Positions 17,401 to 25,699 are shown, counted from the first letter of the stretch. The stretch: 64,000 nt of DNA from Thermoanaerobaculia bacterium (GCA_030431255.1 JAUIJL010000025.1:1-64000), one strand, 5' to 3'. The notes: a model not told the origin generated them from the letters alone. Numbers and translations: made by a program.

Positions 17401-19914
17401 ACGCCCGAGCCCTTGGGTCCGGATGCGGTAGCGTCCTTCGGCCGGGATCTGGAACGAGTATTCGAGCGCCTCACCGGCCCTCAACCAACCCCTGGCCGAG
17501 ACATCGGAATGAAGTCGACCGCCATCGCGGACCGGCGAGCTGAATAACCGCAACCCAGCCCGCCCTTCGCCTCGGCGAGCCTTGACCTCGGCTTGATAGG
17601 TGCCGGGCCGCAAATACATCTGCACCGCGAAATTCCTACCGTCGCCACCTTCGGAACGGGTTTGAAGCACGGGGCGAGCTCGGGTCCTCAAGACCCCTTC
17701 CGTGTCGAGCAGACCCGTGCTCTCCAGGCGATAGAGAGCGGCCTTTTCCACCTCGAGCTGAAAGGTCTGGCGTTGATCCCGAGCGAGCTCGAATCGACGG
17801 GATTCACCGGGCTCGAGGCTCGGAAACTCGGGCAGTGCCAGGAGCTCCGCGGGTACTGGAGGCGGCGGCTCGGACCACGCGTCGGGAACGAGAGCCAAGG
17901 AATATGCCAACGGCAGGGCTTGGTCCGCGGACGGTCGGACCCGCGCGCGGTAACGGCCGACGTCGACCGACACCTCGTCGCTCCAGGGGCCATCGTCCAC
18001 GGACACCTCCAACCGCTCACCGTTTTCCGCCTCGGCCATGAGCTTTCCCGCCCGGGTCGCCTTGAAGGCAAGCTCCACCGGCTGCGAATCGTCGGCTACT
18101 AGCGGCAAGGCCTGCTCCAAATCCAAGGGCAGAGGCCTGACGATCGCTCCAGCGCGAGCACCGGGTATCCGATTGAGGTGCAACACGTAGTGATCGTCCG
18201 CTCGGAGTGATACCTCGGAAAAACGGACCGCGGATCGCCTCAACGGCTGTTGGTCCATGGGCAGGGACACAGAGTCACCGTTCGGACCGTGGATGAGCAG
18301 CGACATGATGCCGGGTCGGCGAGGGATGAGGGTCGCACGATAGAACCCGGGATCCAGCTGCCACTCTCCGCCCGAGCTGCGAGGCTCCGGTCGGCGGTAA
18401 TCTTTCGGTATTTGGCTGGGGGGAAACCACGGCTCGAGAAGGAGGTCCGCCGTGCCGTCTCCAGTCAACGCAAATTTGTAGCTGCCGGCATCCCCGACCC
18501 TCAGAAAAAGACTGCCCTTCTGATGGAGATTGAAACGACGCCGAATGACCACGCCGTTTTTCAAGGTCAAGGCTTGGCTTTCGACGGCTTTTTCGTATTC
18601 GGTGGAGCGGTTTTCGTTGCGGGTCAATAGGGCGGTGGCGTCGAGGTTGTCTCCCGGCGGACCCGGATGCACTGTACCGACGAAGTAGAGGCCTCCAAAG
18701 GGAAGCTTCCGGGATTCGTCGGCGCGAAAATGTTGCAAGACGAACGGCTCACCGGCTTGCCCCTTCACCGTGACCAGTCGGGTCTCCTGCTCGCGGACAT
18801 TGAGGGAAATCTCCACCGACAGCCGGCGATTTTCCTTGGTGATCTCTTGATAGTTACCGCTTTCGGCAAAGGGTTGGTCTTCACGCCAATCCTGCACTCT
18901 CAAAGAGGTCTGCTCACCCGCCGGTCCGTCGGCACCCAGCTCGAGCCGGAAGTAGGACGCGGAGCCGGGCACCAAGAAGCGATCGAATCCAAAGGGCGAC
19001 ACGGACAGCCGACGACGGGCTGCTTCCGGAGCTGTGGGAATCCCGGAACGGATGTAAAGAGGCCGGCTGCCGTCGTCCTCGGTCCAATCGGCGGACGGCC
19101 CGCCGTAAGCGGTCAGGCGATACAAGCCCGGCTCCAGCACGGTGCTCAATCGATAGAGATGCAGGGGCCGGCCGACTTTGGGCTCGATGATCTGGTGGCC
19201 GGGCTCGGCAGCTTCGAGCCAAGTGCCGTCACGCCACAGTCGGAGGTCGCCCAAATGCCGTCCGGCGGCTTCCAGCACGACCCGTTCCCGCTCTTTGATC
19301 TTTAACCACCAGCTCGCTTCCTCAAAATCCGCCAGCTCGTCGGCCAGGGTGCGTTGGGGCGGCAGGAAGACGTTCTCGTCGGATCGCGGCCGGAATCGCT
19401 CGACCCGCAGCCGTGCGCTCCGCCCGTCCACGGGCAGCGCCGCGGGCTCGGCACCGTCGACAGGCTCCGCGGCTTTGGGACCCCGGCTGCGAATCAACAG
19501 CTCGCCCCGATCCAAAAAGACATCGTGACGGCCGTCGGACTCGCCGGCTCGGCCGCTCCACCCACCGGGTCCCGCCATCTTGTCCACCCATTGGAGGGCA
19601 ACACCGGTGTCGCTTTCCACCCAAATGCCGTAGCGGCCGAAGCTCGGCACCGTCAGGACCGAGCTGCCGTCACCTTCGCGGGGTAGCTCCGCTCGACTCA
19701 GGCTTGCGACGGCCTCGGAAGCGTCAGCCTCGGCAGCGACGGTCTCGGTAGCGGGCGCTTCTTGCGCCGCGACCGGCACGCAGGAGGTCAGCAGGCTTGC
19801 CCCCCAAAAGACCGAACCCACCAAACCCGCGACCAGCATTCGGATCTCCGTGCTTCGGGCCCCGAGAGCCGCTATCGAGCCTTTACGAAATCCCTCTTCT
19901 CTGCCCAAAGCCAT
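14494..19914 (-). CDS. Giant secreted protein with repeated beta-sandwich (PPC-like) domains
   Basis: About 1806 aa from the ATG at 19914, chosen because GGAG sits 6 nt upstream and a hydrophobic export segment follows (LVAGLVGSVFWGASLLTS). The Cys in LLTSC could be a lipobox, giving a lipoprotein. The rest is a long series of beta-rich segments of about 100 residues with recurrent G-x-Y-R or G-x-Y-x-W endings (GLYRLTAYGG, GRYRIRTQG, GTYRWVVLP, GSYRLVLDA, GEYFFALSL). These resemble bacterial pre-peptidase C-terminal or other jelly-roll domains. I see no catalytic motif. It lies upstream of the alpha-2-macroglobulin and pbpC genes on the same strand, so a cell-envelope or defence role is possible but unproven. 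Confidence 0.75.
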   Translation of the reverse strand: MALGREEGFRKGSIAALGARSTEIRMLVAGLVGSVFWGASLLTSCVPVAAQEAPATETVAAEADASEAVASLSRAELPREGDGSSVLTVPSFGRYGIWVESDTGVALQWVDKMAGPGGWSGRAGESDGRHDVFLDRGELLIRSRGPKAAEPVDGAEPAALPVDGRSARLRVERFRPRSDENVFLPPQRTLADELADFEEASWWLKIKERERVVLEAAGRHLGDLRLWRDGTWLEAAEPGHQIIEPKVGRPLHLYRLSTVLEPGLYRLTAYGGPSADWTEDDGSRPLYIRSGIPTAPEAARRRLSVSPFGFDRFLVPGSASYFRLELGADGPAGEQTSLRVQDWREDQPFAESGNYQEITKENRRLSVEISLNVREQETRLVTVKGQAGEPFVLQHFRADESRKLPFGGLYFVGTVHPGPPGDNLDATALLTRNENRSTEYEKAVESQALTLKNGVVIRRRFNLHQKGSLFLRVGDAGSYKFALTGDGTADLLLEPWFPPSQIPKDYRRPEPRSSGGEWQLDPGFYRATLIPRRPGIMSLLIHGPNGDSVSLPMDQQPLRRSAVRFSEVSLRADDHYVLHLNRIPGARAGAIVRPLPLDLEQALPLVADDSQPVELAFKATRAGKLMAEAENGERLEVSVDDGPWSDEVSVDVGRYRARVRPSADQALPLAYSLALVPDAWSEPPPPVPAELLALPEFPSLEPGESRRFELARDQRQTFQLEVEKAALYRLESTGLLDTEGVLRTRARPVLQTRSEGGDGRNFAVQMYLRPGTYQAEVKARRGEGRAGLRLFSSPVRDGGRLHSDVSARGWLRAGEALEYSFQIPAEGRYRIRTQGLGRSFPIRLEDAEGWPLIPPGRAGDLTLELRPGTYRWVVLPQEVDARQWTLLEPLGQAEAAEGPGPHELPLERWLEHLWLEPSDGPRGDRWRFQWPADGEARIQLSEGMEADLLRDGSPVVFLPRNKGFEGPLVKGAYELQVRSARIDNRVAYRLRVEPVPLMVGTSRVVEVPSELDVAVGEAGLVELSSLGRIDVRARLFALQGDGRGELLAEADDRPGDWNFRLSRRLAEGSYRLVLDALSESGRVEVSMARPQEMREPEWSLPLGQTVDRSLAGKERQGATPGTGSGAFRLPLNLPSEADTLLIHARSADHLRVTLEKVTLMPATTGPGATAPVTEERGADQGTEVFLVVPLQSKDPGLDGPDLGADGPWSLRVESLDQSGNRIELHAVALIADRITEAEAAAGAKWRSVDGMPGGTGVLAVDLERPGCFRLASGTAVGPRLGHALARTDALVSTVGSSLWLSGAVGRRAGLQRHVLSPGDPSVRLWLPGGSTGACDLKSAESSAWVIAEGLAGPVALGADAGDFSAQDSDGRQSLAVTDSGAVYLRSGDGRAGDVDLRLVTGDEIVPALMTGGGHELSLEPSSGIELELPEGRKLLQLTLSQGLAAALDGGKVLWARSQNRQITLSTDSSSILIQDLSGEGGAAAVAGLPSSMGSVLEWGRPWERPMERAGSVVLTVPAMDQPLDFEVLGAEDVVWHGADGVVAHGTSLRLGPSPGGYLTLKHGVGWLAARLIQVHEGVASEARADARKDLGFDLDAEPAQRITPPARVELVEGSRWLIETTEPVVLHLQSPGPVAAWVDTGASQAQSGVFPQGMGIHLPAEPGVTELLLRGLGGQDPSGFLDVRTSPVVDIGEGLGPEVLLRPGETRFYRFVVAESATVGFGARAESGEVEGWLMDRDGAVLGRGAVQMAALEAGEYFFALSLGADELPVRVRPAVVGLQGPGNGPPPEVIEDYLKLRASESEARP

Positions 19915-19920
19915 GGCAGC

Positions 19921-19924
19921 CTCC
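19921..19924 (-). promoter_or_regulatory. Ribosome binding site deciding the giant protein start
   Basis: On the minus strand GGAG precedes the ATG at 19914 by 6 nt. The frame is open back to 20028, but that extension has no comparable site and would put 38 non-signal residues ahead of the export segment. Confidence 0.6.
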
Positions 19925-20129
19925 AAATTCCTAAATGACGGTTTCGACGATCTTACGTGGATGAGCGAGCCAAGAACAGCTGGCCGAGGTCGTGAGTCGG
20001 ACGTGAGGAAAGGGTCGGTCCATGCCATGGCCGTATTGGATCAAGGGGTCATGCCGACAGCCCGGCCGAATCGTGACGATGCTCGCCTGAATTGTGGCAA
20101 AGCCTTGCCGGGACGGTTCTGCGGATCGC

Positions 20130-20861
20130 CTATGCGCTGAGCAGCCGTGACCCAGCCGCGACCACAGGGCGAAGCTCCGGCAGCCCGTGGACCAGCGCCG
20201 CCAGCCACCGGTCGATGGCCGTGCCGAGCAGGACCCGGGACGATCCATGCCAGACACGGGCCAATCCTGCTAAGCGATAGTCGCCGTCCTCGCCCCGTCG
20301 CCACATGCCACCACCGGAAAGCCCACTGGGTTGAAAATAGGGCGGCAAATCACGACGGCGCCAGGATTGAACGATTTCACTCGGTCGTTCCGGCGTGGAC
20401 ACGTGGCCGGGAATCCAAGCCCCCGGAACTTGGAATCGAGTGCTGTGAAGCCAATCCGCGTCCATGCCGGCGGCCGGAAAGCCGTGGGTGATGCCGTCGG
20501 ACAGAGTCCGGACGTCCAATTGCTCGAGATCCAAGTGCTCTAGATCCAAATAAGCGACCCTTCGGCGCTCGACATCTTCGGGACACAGCTCGATCCACGC
20601 GACGTCGTCCCCCGCAAGGCCGACTCCCGAGCCGATGGACCGGATGGGATCGGATCGATAGCGCCCGCGGGGAATCGTCCGCACATAGCTGAGGTGGCGC
20701 AAGTTGTGGGCCGCCGTGGCGAGAAAGAAGCGCTCACCGACCCGGATGCAGATGGCGCTGCCCAACCAAACGCCACCCGCCCGGTCGTAGAGGACCAACG
20801 CCGCGGTCACGTTCAGCACTCGCCAGCTCAAGCTATTCGAGCCCCGTGGGAAAACGGCCAC
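20130..20861 (-). CDS. Trypsin-like serine protease without a signal peptide
   Basis: A 243-aa protein with a full chymotrypsin-fold triad. His is in FLATAAHNL, Asp in GDDVAWIEL, and Ser in SGLSGGGMW. The C-terminal strand GLARVWHG corresponds to the usual post-Ser strand. No export signal is visible, which suggests a cytoplasmic protease. The start is GTG (20859-20861), overlapping the end of the upstream vWA gene by 29 bp, so the two are probably co-translated. A 15-bp duplication (20521-20550) encodes the repeated DLEHL/DLEQL loop. Physical coupling to a vWA protein and a TPR protein suggests regulated proteolysis. The target is unknown. Confidence 0.75.
   Translation of the reverse strand: MAVFPRGSNSLSWRVLNVTAALVLYDRAGGVWLGSAICIRVGERFFLATAAHNLRHLSYVRTIPRGRYRSDPIRSIGSGVGLAGDDVAWIELCPEDVERRRVAYLDLEHLDLEQLDVRTLSDGITHGFPAAGMDADWLHSTRFQVPGAWIPGHVSTPERPSEIVQSWRRRDLPPYFQPSGLSGGGMWRRGEDGDYRLAGLARVWHGSSRVLLGTAIDRWLAALVHGLPELRPVVAAGSRLLSA
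20521..20550. repeat. 15-bp in-frame tandem duplication in the protease gene
   Basis: TGCTCGAGATCCAAG (20521-20535) is followed by TGCTCTAGATCCAAA (20536-20550), two mismatches. It gives an in-frame pentapeptide duplication in a surface loop between the catalytic Asp and Ser segments. Confidence 0.65.
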
Positions 20862-22980
20862 CGCCCCATGGACCGCCCTCGATGTCCTGCCACACCACGG
20901 AGAGGGTCGGCTCGTGCACCTCGATCACCGAGCTGAAAGCCTCGTCTTCAGGGCGCCACATGAGCTCGGCGACCCGGGCGGGCTCGCCGCCGCCACCGGC
21001 CGCCACCACGATCCGCAACGGATTCGGAGGCCGCGCACCGGGAATCGACTCCAAACGCACCCTCAACACACCGGCCACCAGCTCCAGTGGCTCGACCCGC
21101 AAAATGCCCTCCAAACCCGCGCCGGGCAGAATCGCGTCCTCGACCAAGAGCCGACGGGCCACGGCCCGGGTCAGCCGGGCCGGCACCCCGGAACGAACCC
21201 ACCGGCCGTAGCGCAGCGACGCCTTTTCCGCGTCCGGTCCCGGGGCCGGCTCGTCGTCCGGGGAAGGTTGATCCCAGGTCGCCACGATGGGCTTCAGCTC
21301 CCCCTCCGACGCGCCCTCCAATTGGAAGGTGAGGCGCAGACGGACCCGCAGGTCGTCCAATGCCTGGAATACCTGTCGATGGTCCGCCAAACGCCGGCCC
21401 GAGGTCTCCTGGGCGATGCGGTCGAGGGGGAAGAAGCGGTTCGTCAGCCCCCCTTCCAGAAATCGCATGCGATCTTCGATCGTCAACAATCCTTCCGCTT
21501 GGTCCGTGTCGCGAACCGCCCACAGCTCGGCCTCGGCGCGTTCCTGGATCCGATCGCGGACGGCTTGCTCCGCCACCTCGGAATCCAATTCCACGGCCAT
21601 CTCGAGCGCTCGCCGCGAAGCGGTGGGCTGATCCAATTGCTCGAGGGCCTCCCCCAGCCCCACCAGGGCAACCGCTTGCCGACTCTTGGTTCTCGGATCT
21701 CCCCAAAAGTGAAAATAAGCACGGTCGTAGGCGTCGGCGGCCTCTTGCCAACGGCCGGCGCTCCGGTGGGCGTCACCCAGCTCCAAATAAGCTTCTGCCC
21801 GGTCGGGCAATCGCTCCGCCTCGTAGGTGGCCATCAAACCGAGGAAGCGCCACTTCCCCAGCCGTTTTCCCGAGCCCTTTCCACGCAGGGGATCCGGCGC
21901 TGGTGGCACCACCGGGAACACCACCCAGCCGTAGGCGGAGAGGGTTCGGGCAAAGAGCTCGGTCTCGCGGGCTAGGGGGCTCAACGCGAGCTCCGCGCCC
22001 TGCGCTTTCGGAGCCGCATGCCCGCTGCCGACACCGTTCTCGTCTTTGGCCCCCCATTCCTGGGGGCCTCGCTCTTGGAGCCCTTCTCCCTCGAGACCAC
22101 CGTCTCGTCGCAGGCCGTAAAATTGATGGGGATTGGCGTCGAACCCGCTGGTCACCCAATAGAGCGCCCTGCGAGCACCGGACGATCCGCCGACATCCAC
22201 CAAATAGGTCAGCAGGGTATCTTGATGGTCGATGGCCAGGGCTTCCTCTCGACGCTGGGCCTCTTGGATTCGACGCCAGGCCGCCCGTTTTGTCCAAGGC
22301 TTATCCAGCAGCTCCCGACGGAGCCGGTAGCGCACCGAGGTCAGCTCGTCGTGCCCTTCCACCGTCAGGGCGATTTTTGCCAGGGTCTGGCGCAGCTCTC
22401 CCCCGTCTCGGGTGGTCGCCATCACCGTTTCCAAGACGTGGCCGGATGCCTGAGCGGCTTCAGAGCCCGGAGGCCCAGGCTCGGTCTCGAGCTGAGACCC
22501 CTGACGCTGGGTACCTGAAAGCTGCGTGATCTGCTGCTGTGTACCTTGAAGGCCTTTCACTCGACGCCATAGAACCTGCACGGGGCCGATCTCGGTCAGA
22601 TCGTCCGCCCGTTGGGAGAGGGCTTCTAAGCCCATGCCTAAATCTCGGGTCCTGCTTCCGGCTTGATCGATGAAAATCACCTGGGTCCAAGGCTCGGCGG
22701 TCACCGGGCGGTCATCCCGAATCTCTTCGAGGGCCACCAAGGTCCGCTTACGTCCGTTGACGAAGACCTCGAAATCGTCGAGACGGACGCCGGAAGGCAG
22801 TTTCACGCCCCGCCCCCAAGCTTTGAAGCCTTTGGCTCCTTGCAGCTCTAAGCCGACGACCACGTCGATGGCCGTGACTTCTTGCAGATCGTGGAAGGTG
22901 GAATCGGCTTGGCCGCCGGCGGGAATGGATAGGGCGAGCCCGACCAGGCCCACACTCAAAGCTCGGCTCAGTCGCTTCAA
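20833..22980 (-). CDS. Secreted vWA-domain protein with TPR-like helices
   Basis: A 715-aa protein with a signal peptide (MKRLSRALSVGLVGLALSIPAGG). The N-terminal region resembles the VWFA-related domain common in Acidobacteria: a DVVVGLEL strand, DFEVFVNGRKRTL, then WTQVIFIDQAGSRTRDLG. The last is a degenerate metal-site loop (D-x-A-x-S). The central part (about residues 330-450) contains helical repeats such as AEAYLELGDAHRSAGRWQEAADAYD, clearly TPR-like. The C-terminus is beta-rich. The TTG start overlaps the stop of the upstream TPR gene (TTGA), and the 3' end overlaps the protease gene. The three genes form one unit, and the protein may be the adaptor or sensor of the set. Confidence 0.75.
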   Translation of the reverse strand: MKRLSRALSVGLVGLALSIPAGGQADSTFHDLQEVTAIDVVVGLELQGAKGFKAWGRGVKLPSGVRLDDFEVFVNGRKRTLVALEEIRDDRPVTAEPWTQVIFIDQAGSRTRDLGMGLEALSQRADDLTEIGPVQVLWRRVKGLQGTQQQITQLSGTQRQGSQLETEPGPPGSEAAQASGHVLETVMATTRDGGELRQTLAKIALTVEGHDELTSVRYRLRRELLDKPWTKRAAWRRIQEAQRREEALAIDHQDTLLTYLVDVGGSSGARRALYWVTSGFDANPHQFYGLRRDGGLEGEGLQERGPQEWGAKDENGVGSGHAAPKAQGAELALSPLARETELFARTLSAYGWVVFPVVPPAPDPLRGKGSGKRLGKWRFLGLMATYEAERLPDRAEAYLELGDAHRSAGRWQEAADAYDRAYFHFWGDPRTKSRQAVALVGLGEALEQLDQPTASRRALEMAVELDSEVAEQAVRDRIQERAEAELWAVRDTDQAEGLLTIEDRMRFLEGGLTNRFFPLDRIAQETSGRRLADHRQVFQALDDLRVRLRLTFQLEGASEGELKPIVATWDQPSPDDEPAPGPDAEKASLRYGRWVRSGVPARLTRAVARRLLVEDAILPGAGLEGILRVEPLELVAGVLRVRLESIPGARPPNPLRIVVAAGGGGEPARVAELMWRPEDEAFSSVIEVHEPTLSVVWQDIEGGPWGGGRFPTGLE

Positions 22981-23540
22981 AACCTTCCCTTCACTCCTTC
23001 ATCCTCGATCACCAGGGTCGCCGGAGCCTCGCGATGGAAAAGGGCGTGGCGAATGCTACCGAGTAGCCTGTTGAGGGCATTGCCGCGGGAGAGGAACGGC
23101 AAAACCGGGGATTTGCGACGCCCCAACGCGGACTGCAGCTCGTGGAGCTTCGCGTTGTCCGGATCGACTTTCAGCCCCTCGCGCACGGCCTCGAAGGCCT
23201 CCCGTCGGTAACGCGGATTGAGCATGCAGGTGCGCGCCAAGTTGATGTAATTCTCGGTTTGGTAGAACTCGATCTTGATCGCATAGCGGCAAAGCCGGAC
23301 ACCGTCGGCCACTTTACGGTGATAACGGGCCATGCCGTAGCCCAGGTAGGAATAAGCCGTGCTCGGCATGCCGGACCGAATCTTGTTGGATTGCACGAGC
23401 CAGGAAAGATCCACCAATCCTTCCTTCCAATTACCGCTTCGACACCGATCCAAACCCCTCTGACATAGGGCTTGTAAATGCTCGTTCCGGGCCAGCCGAC
23501 TGCTGGAGCCCGAGGTGAATGAGACGCTGGAACCGCTCAT
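22977..23540 (-). CDS. TPR-like protein, first gene of the protease/vWA unit
   Basis: About 187 aa from the ATG at 23540. AGGAGA 6 nt upstream supports this start over one 12 codons earlier. The sequence is helical and repeat-like (LCQRGLDRCRSGNWKEGLVDLSWL, AYSYLGYGMARYH, NYINLARTCML, EAFEAVREGLKVDPDNAKLHEL), typical of tetratricopeptide units with the Asp-Pro-x-Asn turn. No signal peptide or membrane segment is seen, so it is probably cytoplasmic. It overlaps the vWA gene at TTGA. No enzymatic motif was found; the likely role is as a scaffold. Confidence 0.7.
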   Translation of the reverse strand: MSGSSVSFTSGSSSRLARNEHLQALCQRGLDRCRSGNWKEGLVDLSWLVQSNKIRSGMPSTAYSYLGYGMARYHRKVADGVRLCRYAIKIEFYQTENYINLARTCMLNPRYRREAFEAVREGLKVDPDNAKLHELQSALGRRKSPVLPFLSRGNALNRLLGSIRHALFHREAPATLVIEDEGVKGRF

Positions 23541-23546
23541 TGGAGA

Positions 23547-23552
23547 TCTCCT
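23547..23552 (-). promoter_or_regulatory. Ribosome binding site deciding the TPR gene start
   Basis: On the minus strand AGGAGA lies 6 nt before the ATG at 23540. This makes that ATG a better start than the upstream one at 23576. Confidence 0.6.
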
Positions 23553-23679
23553 GAACCCTGGTCGCCATATAAACAAAAAATAAGGACATAGAGATTATAT
23601 ACGCCCTTGAGTATATGTCGACTGAAAGAACCGTCCCGCGGCGTGCAAACCACGTAGGGGCTCGCAGAACCCCCGTTTC

Positions 23680-25062
23680 TCAGGAGTCTGTAGATGCTTC
23701 CAACAGCGATAGGACCTGATTTTGGATCCAGCGTTGATCCCACCATTCGAGGGGATTCACTTGGGTGCCGTGAATCAACACCGAAAAATGTAGGTGATCT
23801 CCACCCGCCAACCCGGTCGCTCCGGTCCGCCCAAGGACGTCACCCTGCTTTAAGGCCTGCCCCACCTCAGCGCTGATTTCCGACAGATGAGAATAGAGGC
23901 TCATCAACCCGAAACCGTGATCGATCACCACGGTCTTCCCGTAAATCCCGAAGTACTCCGCCAGGACCACCACACCGTGGTTGGCTGCCGGAATTTCCGC
24001 TCGACGGCGGGACGCCAGGTCGAAGCCCAGGTGTACCTGATGGTCGACGGCTTCGCCGTTGTAGAGATAGGTCCGTTGATCTCCGAACCCCGCCATGGCC
24101 CGGCTGGACGGCAGCTGGGTGAAAGGCCCTTGCCAGAGAAATTCCTGCTTGGAGGCCTCGCTGAGAGCGGCCAGCCGCTCTGCATTGGCCCGCCGCAGCC
24201 GGCCGTTGATCAACAAATACGTGTCGAGCCGGCTGCCCTGCTCCGTCATCTCCGGGGTGTGGGCCAAAATTTCAGGCACCACCTCGTCGAAGAAGCCGTC
24301 GGAGAGGCGAATATCGTCCTGTTTGAAAGTCCGGGTGGCATAACCGCGAATGAAGCTCTGCTCTATGCGGTTGCCCAGCTCGTCCTCGGCGAACAATCGC
24401 ATGTCTGCATGGGCATCCACCAGATCGTGGGGGGCGCCGAAGATGAAAAATCCTCGGCCCGGGCTCAGCTCCGCACCGGAAATCTCCCGATCTCGAATGC
24501 GCAAACCATGACGAGTGGCGGACTCGCCCACCCGATAGACCACGGCCCCGCTACCGCCTTGGGTAACCCGGGAGGAAGCAGCTTCAACGGTCAGGTCCGG
24601 CGGCGCAAGACGCACTTCCAAGGGCAAAACCTCAGTGGTCGGACCCGGACGACGGAACCATGTTTCCGCCCTTTCGGCAACCACCCTCAGCTCGGCCGCG
24701 CCGGGTAACAGCTCTTTTTGATGGTGCTTGCCCACTTGCACCCGCCACTCGTCCTCGAAGGTAGCCGCTCCCCAAAACGCCCAGAAGGGACGCGGCGTAT
24801 AAGTCTTTCGGCCTAGAGACCATGAGGTATTCCCCTGGATCAACTCCACGTCCACGGCCACCAATCCACGGGCCGGCTCGCTGCATTGAATGTGAATCTC
24901 GGTCGAAGGTCCCACCGCCGGCAGGCTCGGGGTCAGGGTCACCGTGCTCGCGGGACCGACCCGCCACAGCGCTAGGAAGATGAGCCCCAGGACCAAGCCG
25001 GCCGGCAGGAAAAGGAAGCGGCGAATGGAGGATTTCTTTTGACGTGAAGAGTCGGGATACAT
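23680..25062 (-). CDS. M23-family metallopeptidase (LytM-type peptidoglycan endopeptidase or regulator), membrane anchored
   Basis: About 460 aa from the ATG at 25062. A longer frame with ATG at 25188 exists but lacks a ribosome binding site. An N-terminal transmembrane segment (FLFLPAGLVLGLIFLALWRV) follows a basic stretch. A beta-rich middle region precedes the C-terminal M23 domain with HLGFDLAS (H-x3-D zinc ligands), the loop VVIDHGFGLMSLYSHLSEI and the closing DHLHFSV (H-x-H). All zinc ligands are present, so it should be catalytically active on cross-linked peptides. It sits alone, 140 bp upstream of the TPR gene, with its promoter probably in the AT-rich stretch beyond 25190. Confidence 0.88.
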   Translation of the reverse strand: MYPDSSRQKKSSIRRFLFLPAGLVLGLIFLALWRVGPASTVTLTPSLPAVGPSTEIHIQCSEPARGLVAVDVELIQGNTSWSLGRKTYTPRPFWAFWGAATFEDEWRVQVGKHHQKELLPGAAELRVVAERAETWFRRPGPTTEVLPLEVRLAPPDLTVEAASSRVTQGGSGAVVYRVGESATRHGLRIRDREISGAELSPGRGFFIFGAPHDLVDAHADMRLFAEDELGNRIEQSFIRGYATRTFKQDDIRLSDGFFDEVVPEILAHTPEMTEQGSRLDTYLLINGRLRRANAERLAALSEASKQEFLWQGPFTQLPSSRAMAGFGDQRTYLYNGEAVDHQVHLGFDLASRRRAEIPAANHGVVVLAEYFGIYGKTVVIDHGFGLMSLYSHLSEISAEVGQALKQGDVLGRTGATGLAGGDHLHFSVLIHGTQVNPLEWWDQRWIQNQVLSLLEASTDS

Positions 25063-25188
25063 ACCTTGGGATCCAAATATTGAGTCTGCAAGAAGCGTCT
25101 CGGGACGAACCGAGCCTCGACCCCGAAGCTTATACGCCTTTGGCGCCGACATGGGATCTTTTTCATACAGATCTGCAAATAAGTACAT

Positions 25189-25465
25189 GTAAAAAGTGCG
25201 CTGCCGGTCGAGGCAGCGCCGGAGCTCACTGGCGGCTCAGCTCGGTTCCCTCCGGCGAATCTCGGTCCAAAAAGTCTCAAATCCGAGAACACACCTCACC
25301 TTCCAAGTCAGAAACTTCCTGACGTTCTCCGAAAGAATCCCAAGAAATCGACCCTGCTTTTTCGCAATTTCTTCCGCAGGAAGTGAAATCTGGGGAGTGC
25401 CCGTACAGAATTCGGACGACGTGACGAAACCGTGACACTTAAATTACATTTAATCTACAAATTTC
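25189..25465. other. Non-coding AT-richer intergenic stretch
   Basis: No convincing gene lies between the M23 peptidase and the ParA gene. This part is noticeably richer in A and T than the surroundings and contains AAGAAAT...ATTTCTT dyad symmetry near 25350-25380. It probably holds the promoter for the minus-strand peptidase. I could not place a convincing -35/-10 pair for it. Confidence 0.4.
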
Positions 25466-25495
25466 CTGACAAAACACTACTTTACCCCTTAGACT
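25466..25495 (+). promoter_or_regulatory. Candidate sigma70-type promoter for the short RNA locus
   Basis: CTGACA (25466-25471) and TAGACT (25490-25495) are separated by 18 bp inside an AT-rich stretch, just upstream of a terminator-bearing 50-nt segment. The -35 differs from consensus by one base; the -10 is weaker. Confidence 0.4.
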
Positions 25496-25501
25496 AGTCG
25501 A

Positions 25502-25553
25502 ACCATCAACACGTGCACCCGAGAGGCGTTCTACGCACCTCGGGCCTTTTTTT
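25502..25553 (+). ncRNA. Candidate ~52-nt small RNA or leader attenuator, copy A
   Basis: Directly after the promoter-like element comes ACCATCAACAC (25502-25512), a 5-nt spacer, a GC-rich hairpin and seven T followed by GCCCT. The same order and spacing occur on the minus strand at 43366-43316. The next plus-strand gene (ParA ATPase, start 25700) begins about 150 nt downstream, so the element is either a free-standing short RNA or a leader that terminates transcription before that gene. No ORF is present within it. Confidence 0.5.
25518..25553 (+). terminator. Rho-independent terminator of the short RNA locus A
   Basis: The stem CCCGAG-(A)-G-GCGT pairs with ACGC-(A)-C-CTCGGG around a 3-nt loop, followed by CC and seven T (25547-25553). 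No plus-strand gene ends here, so the terminator belongs to a short transcript. Confidence 0.75.
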
Positions 25554-25699
25554 GCCCTGAGCTTTCTATCCAGGGTTTTTGCCCCTTACTCTACCGAGTG
25601 AAAGCAGCCGATCGAGCGCTGCCGATGGAGCACGTCATGGTGAGCCTTCGTCGTCGGCCGCTCTTTACCCCCATTCCTTCAGCCGATAATCTGCTGCGT

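Noticed and set aside
25196-25435. 79-codon plus-strand ORF in the AT-rich intergenic stretch
   Set aside because: Composition unlike a protein, no start signal, and it crosses the likely promoter region of the M23 peptidase gene.
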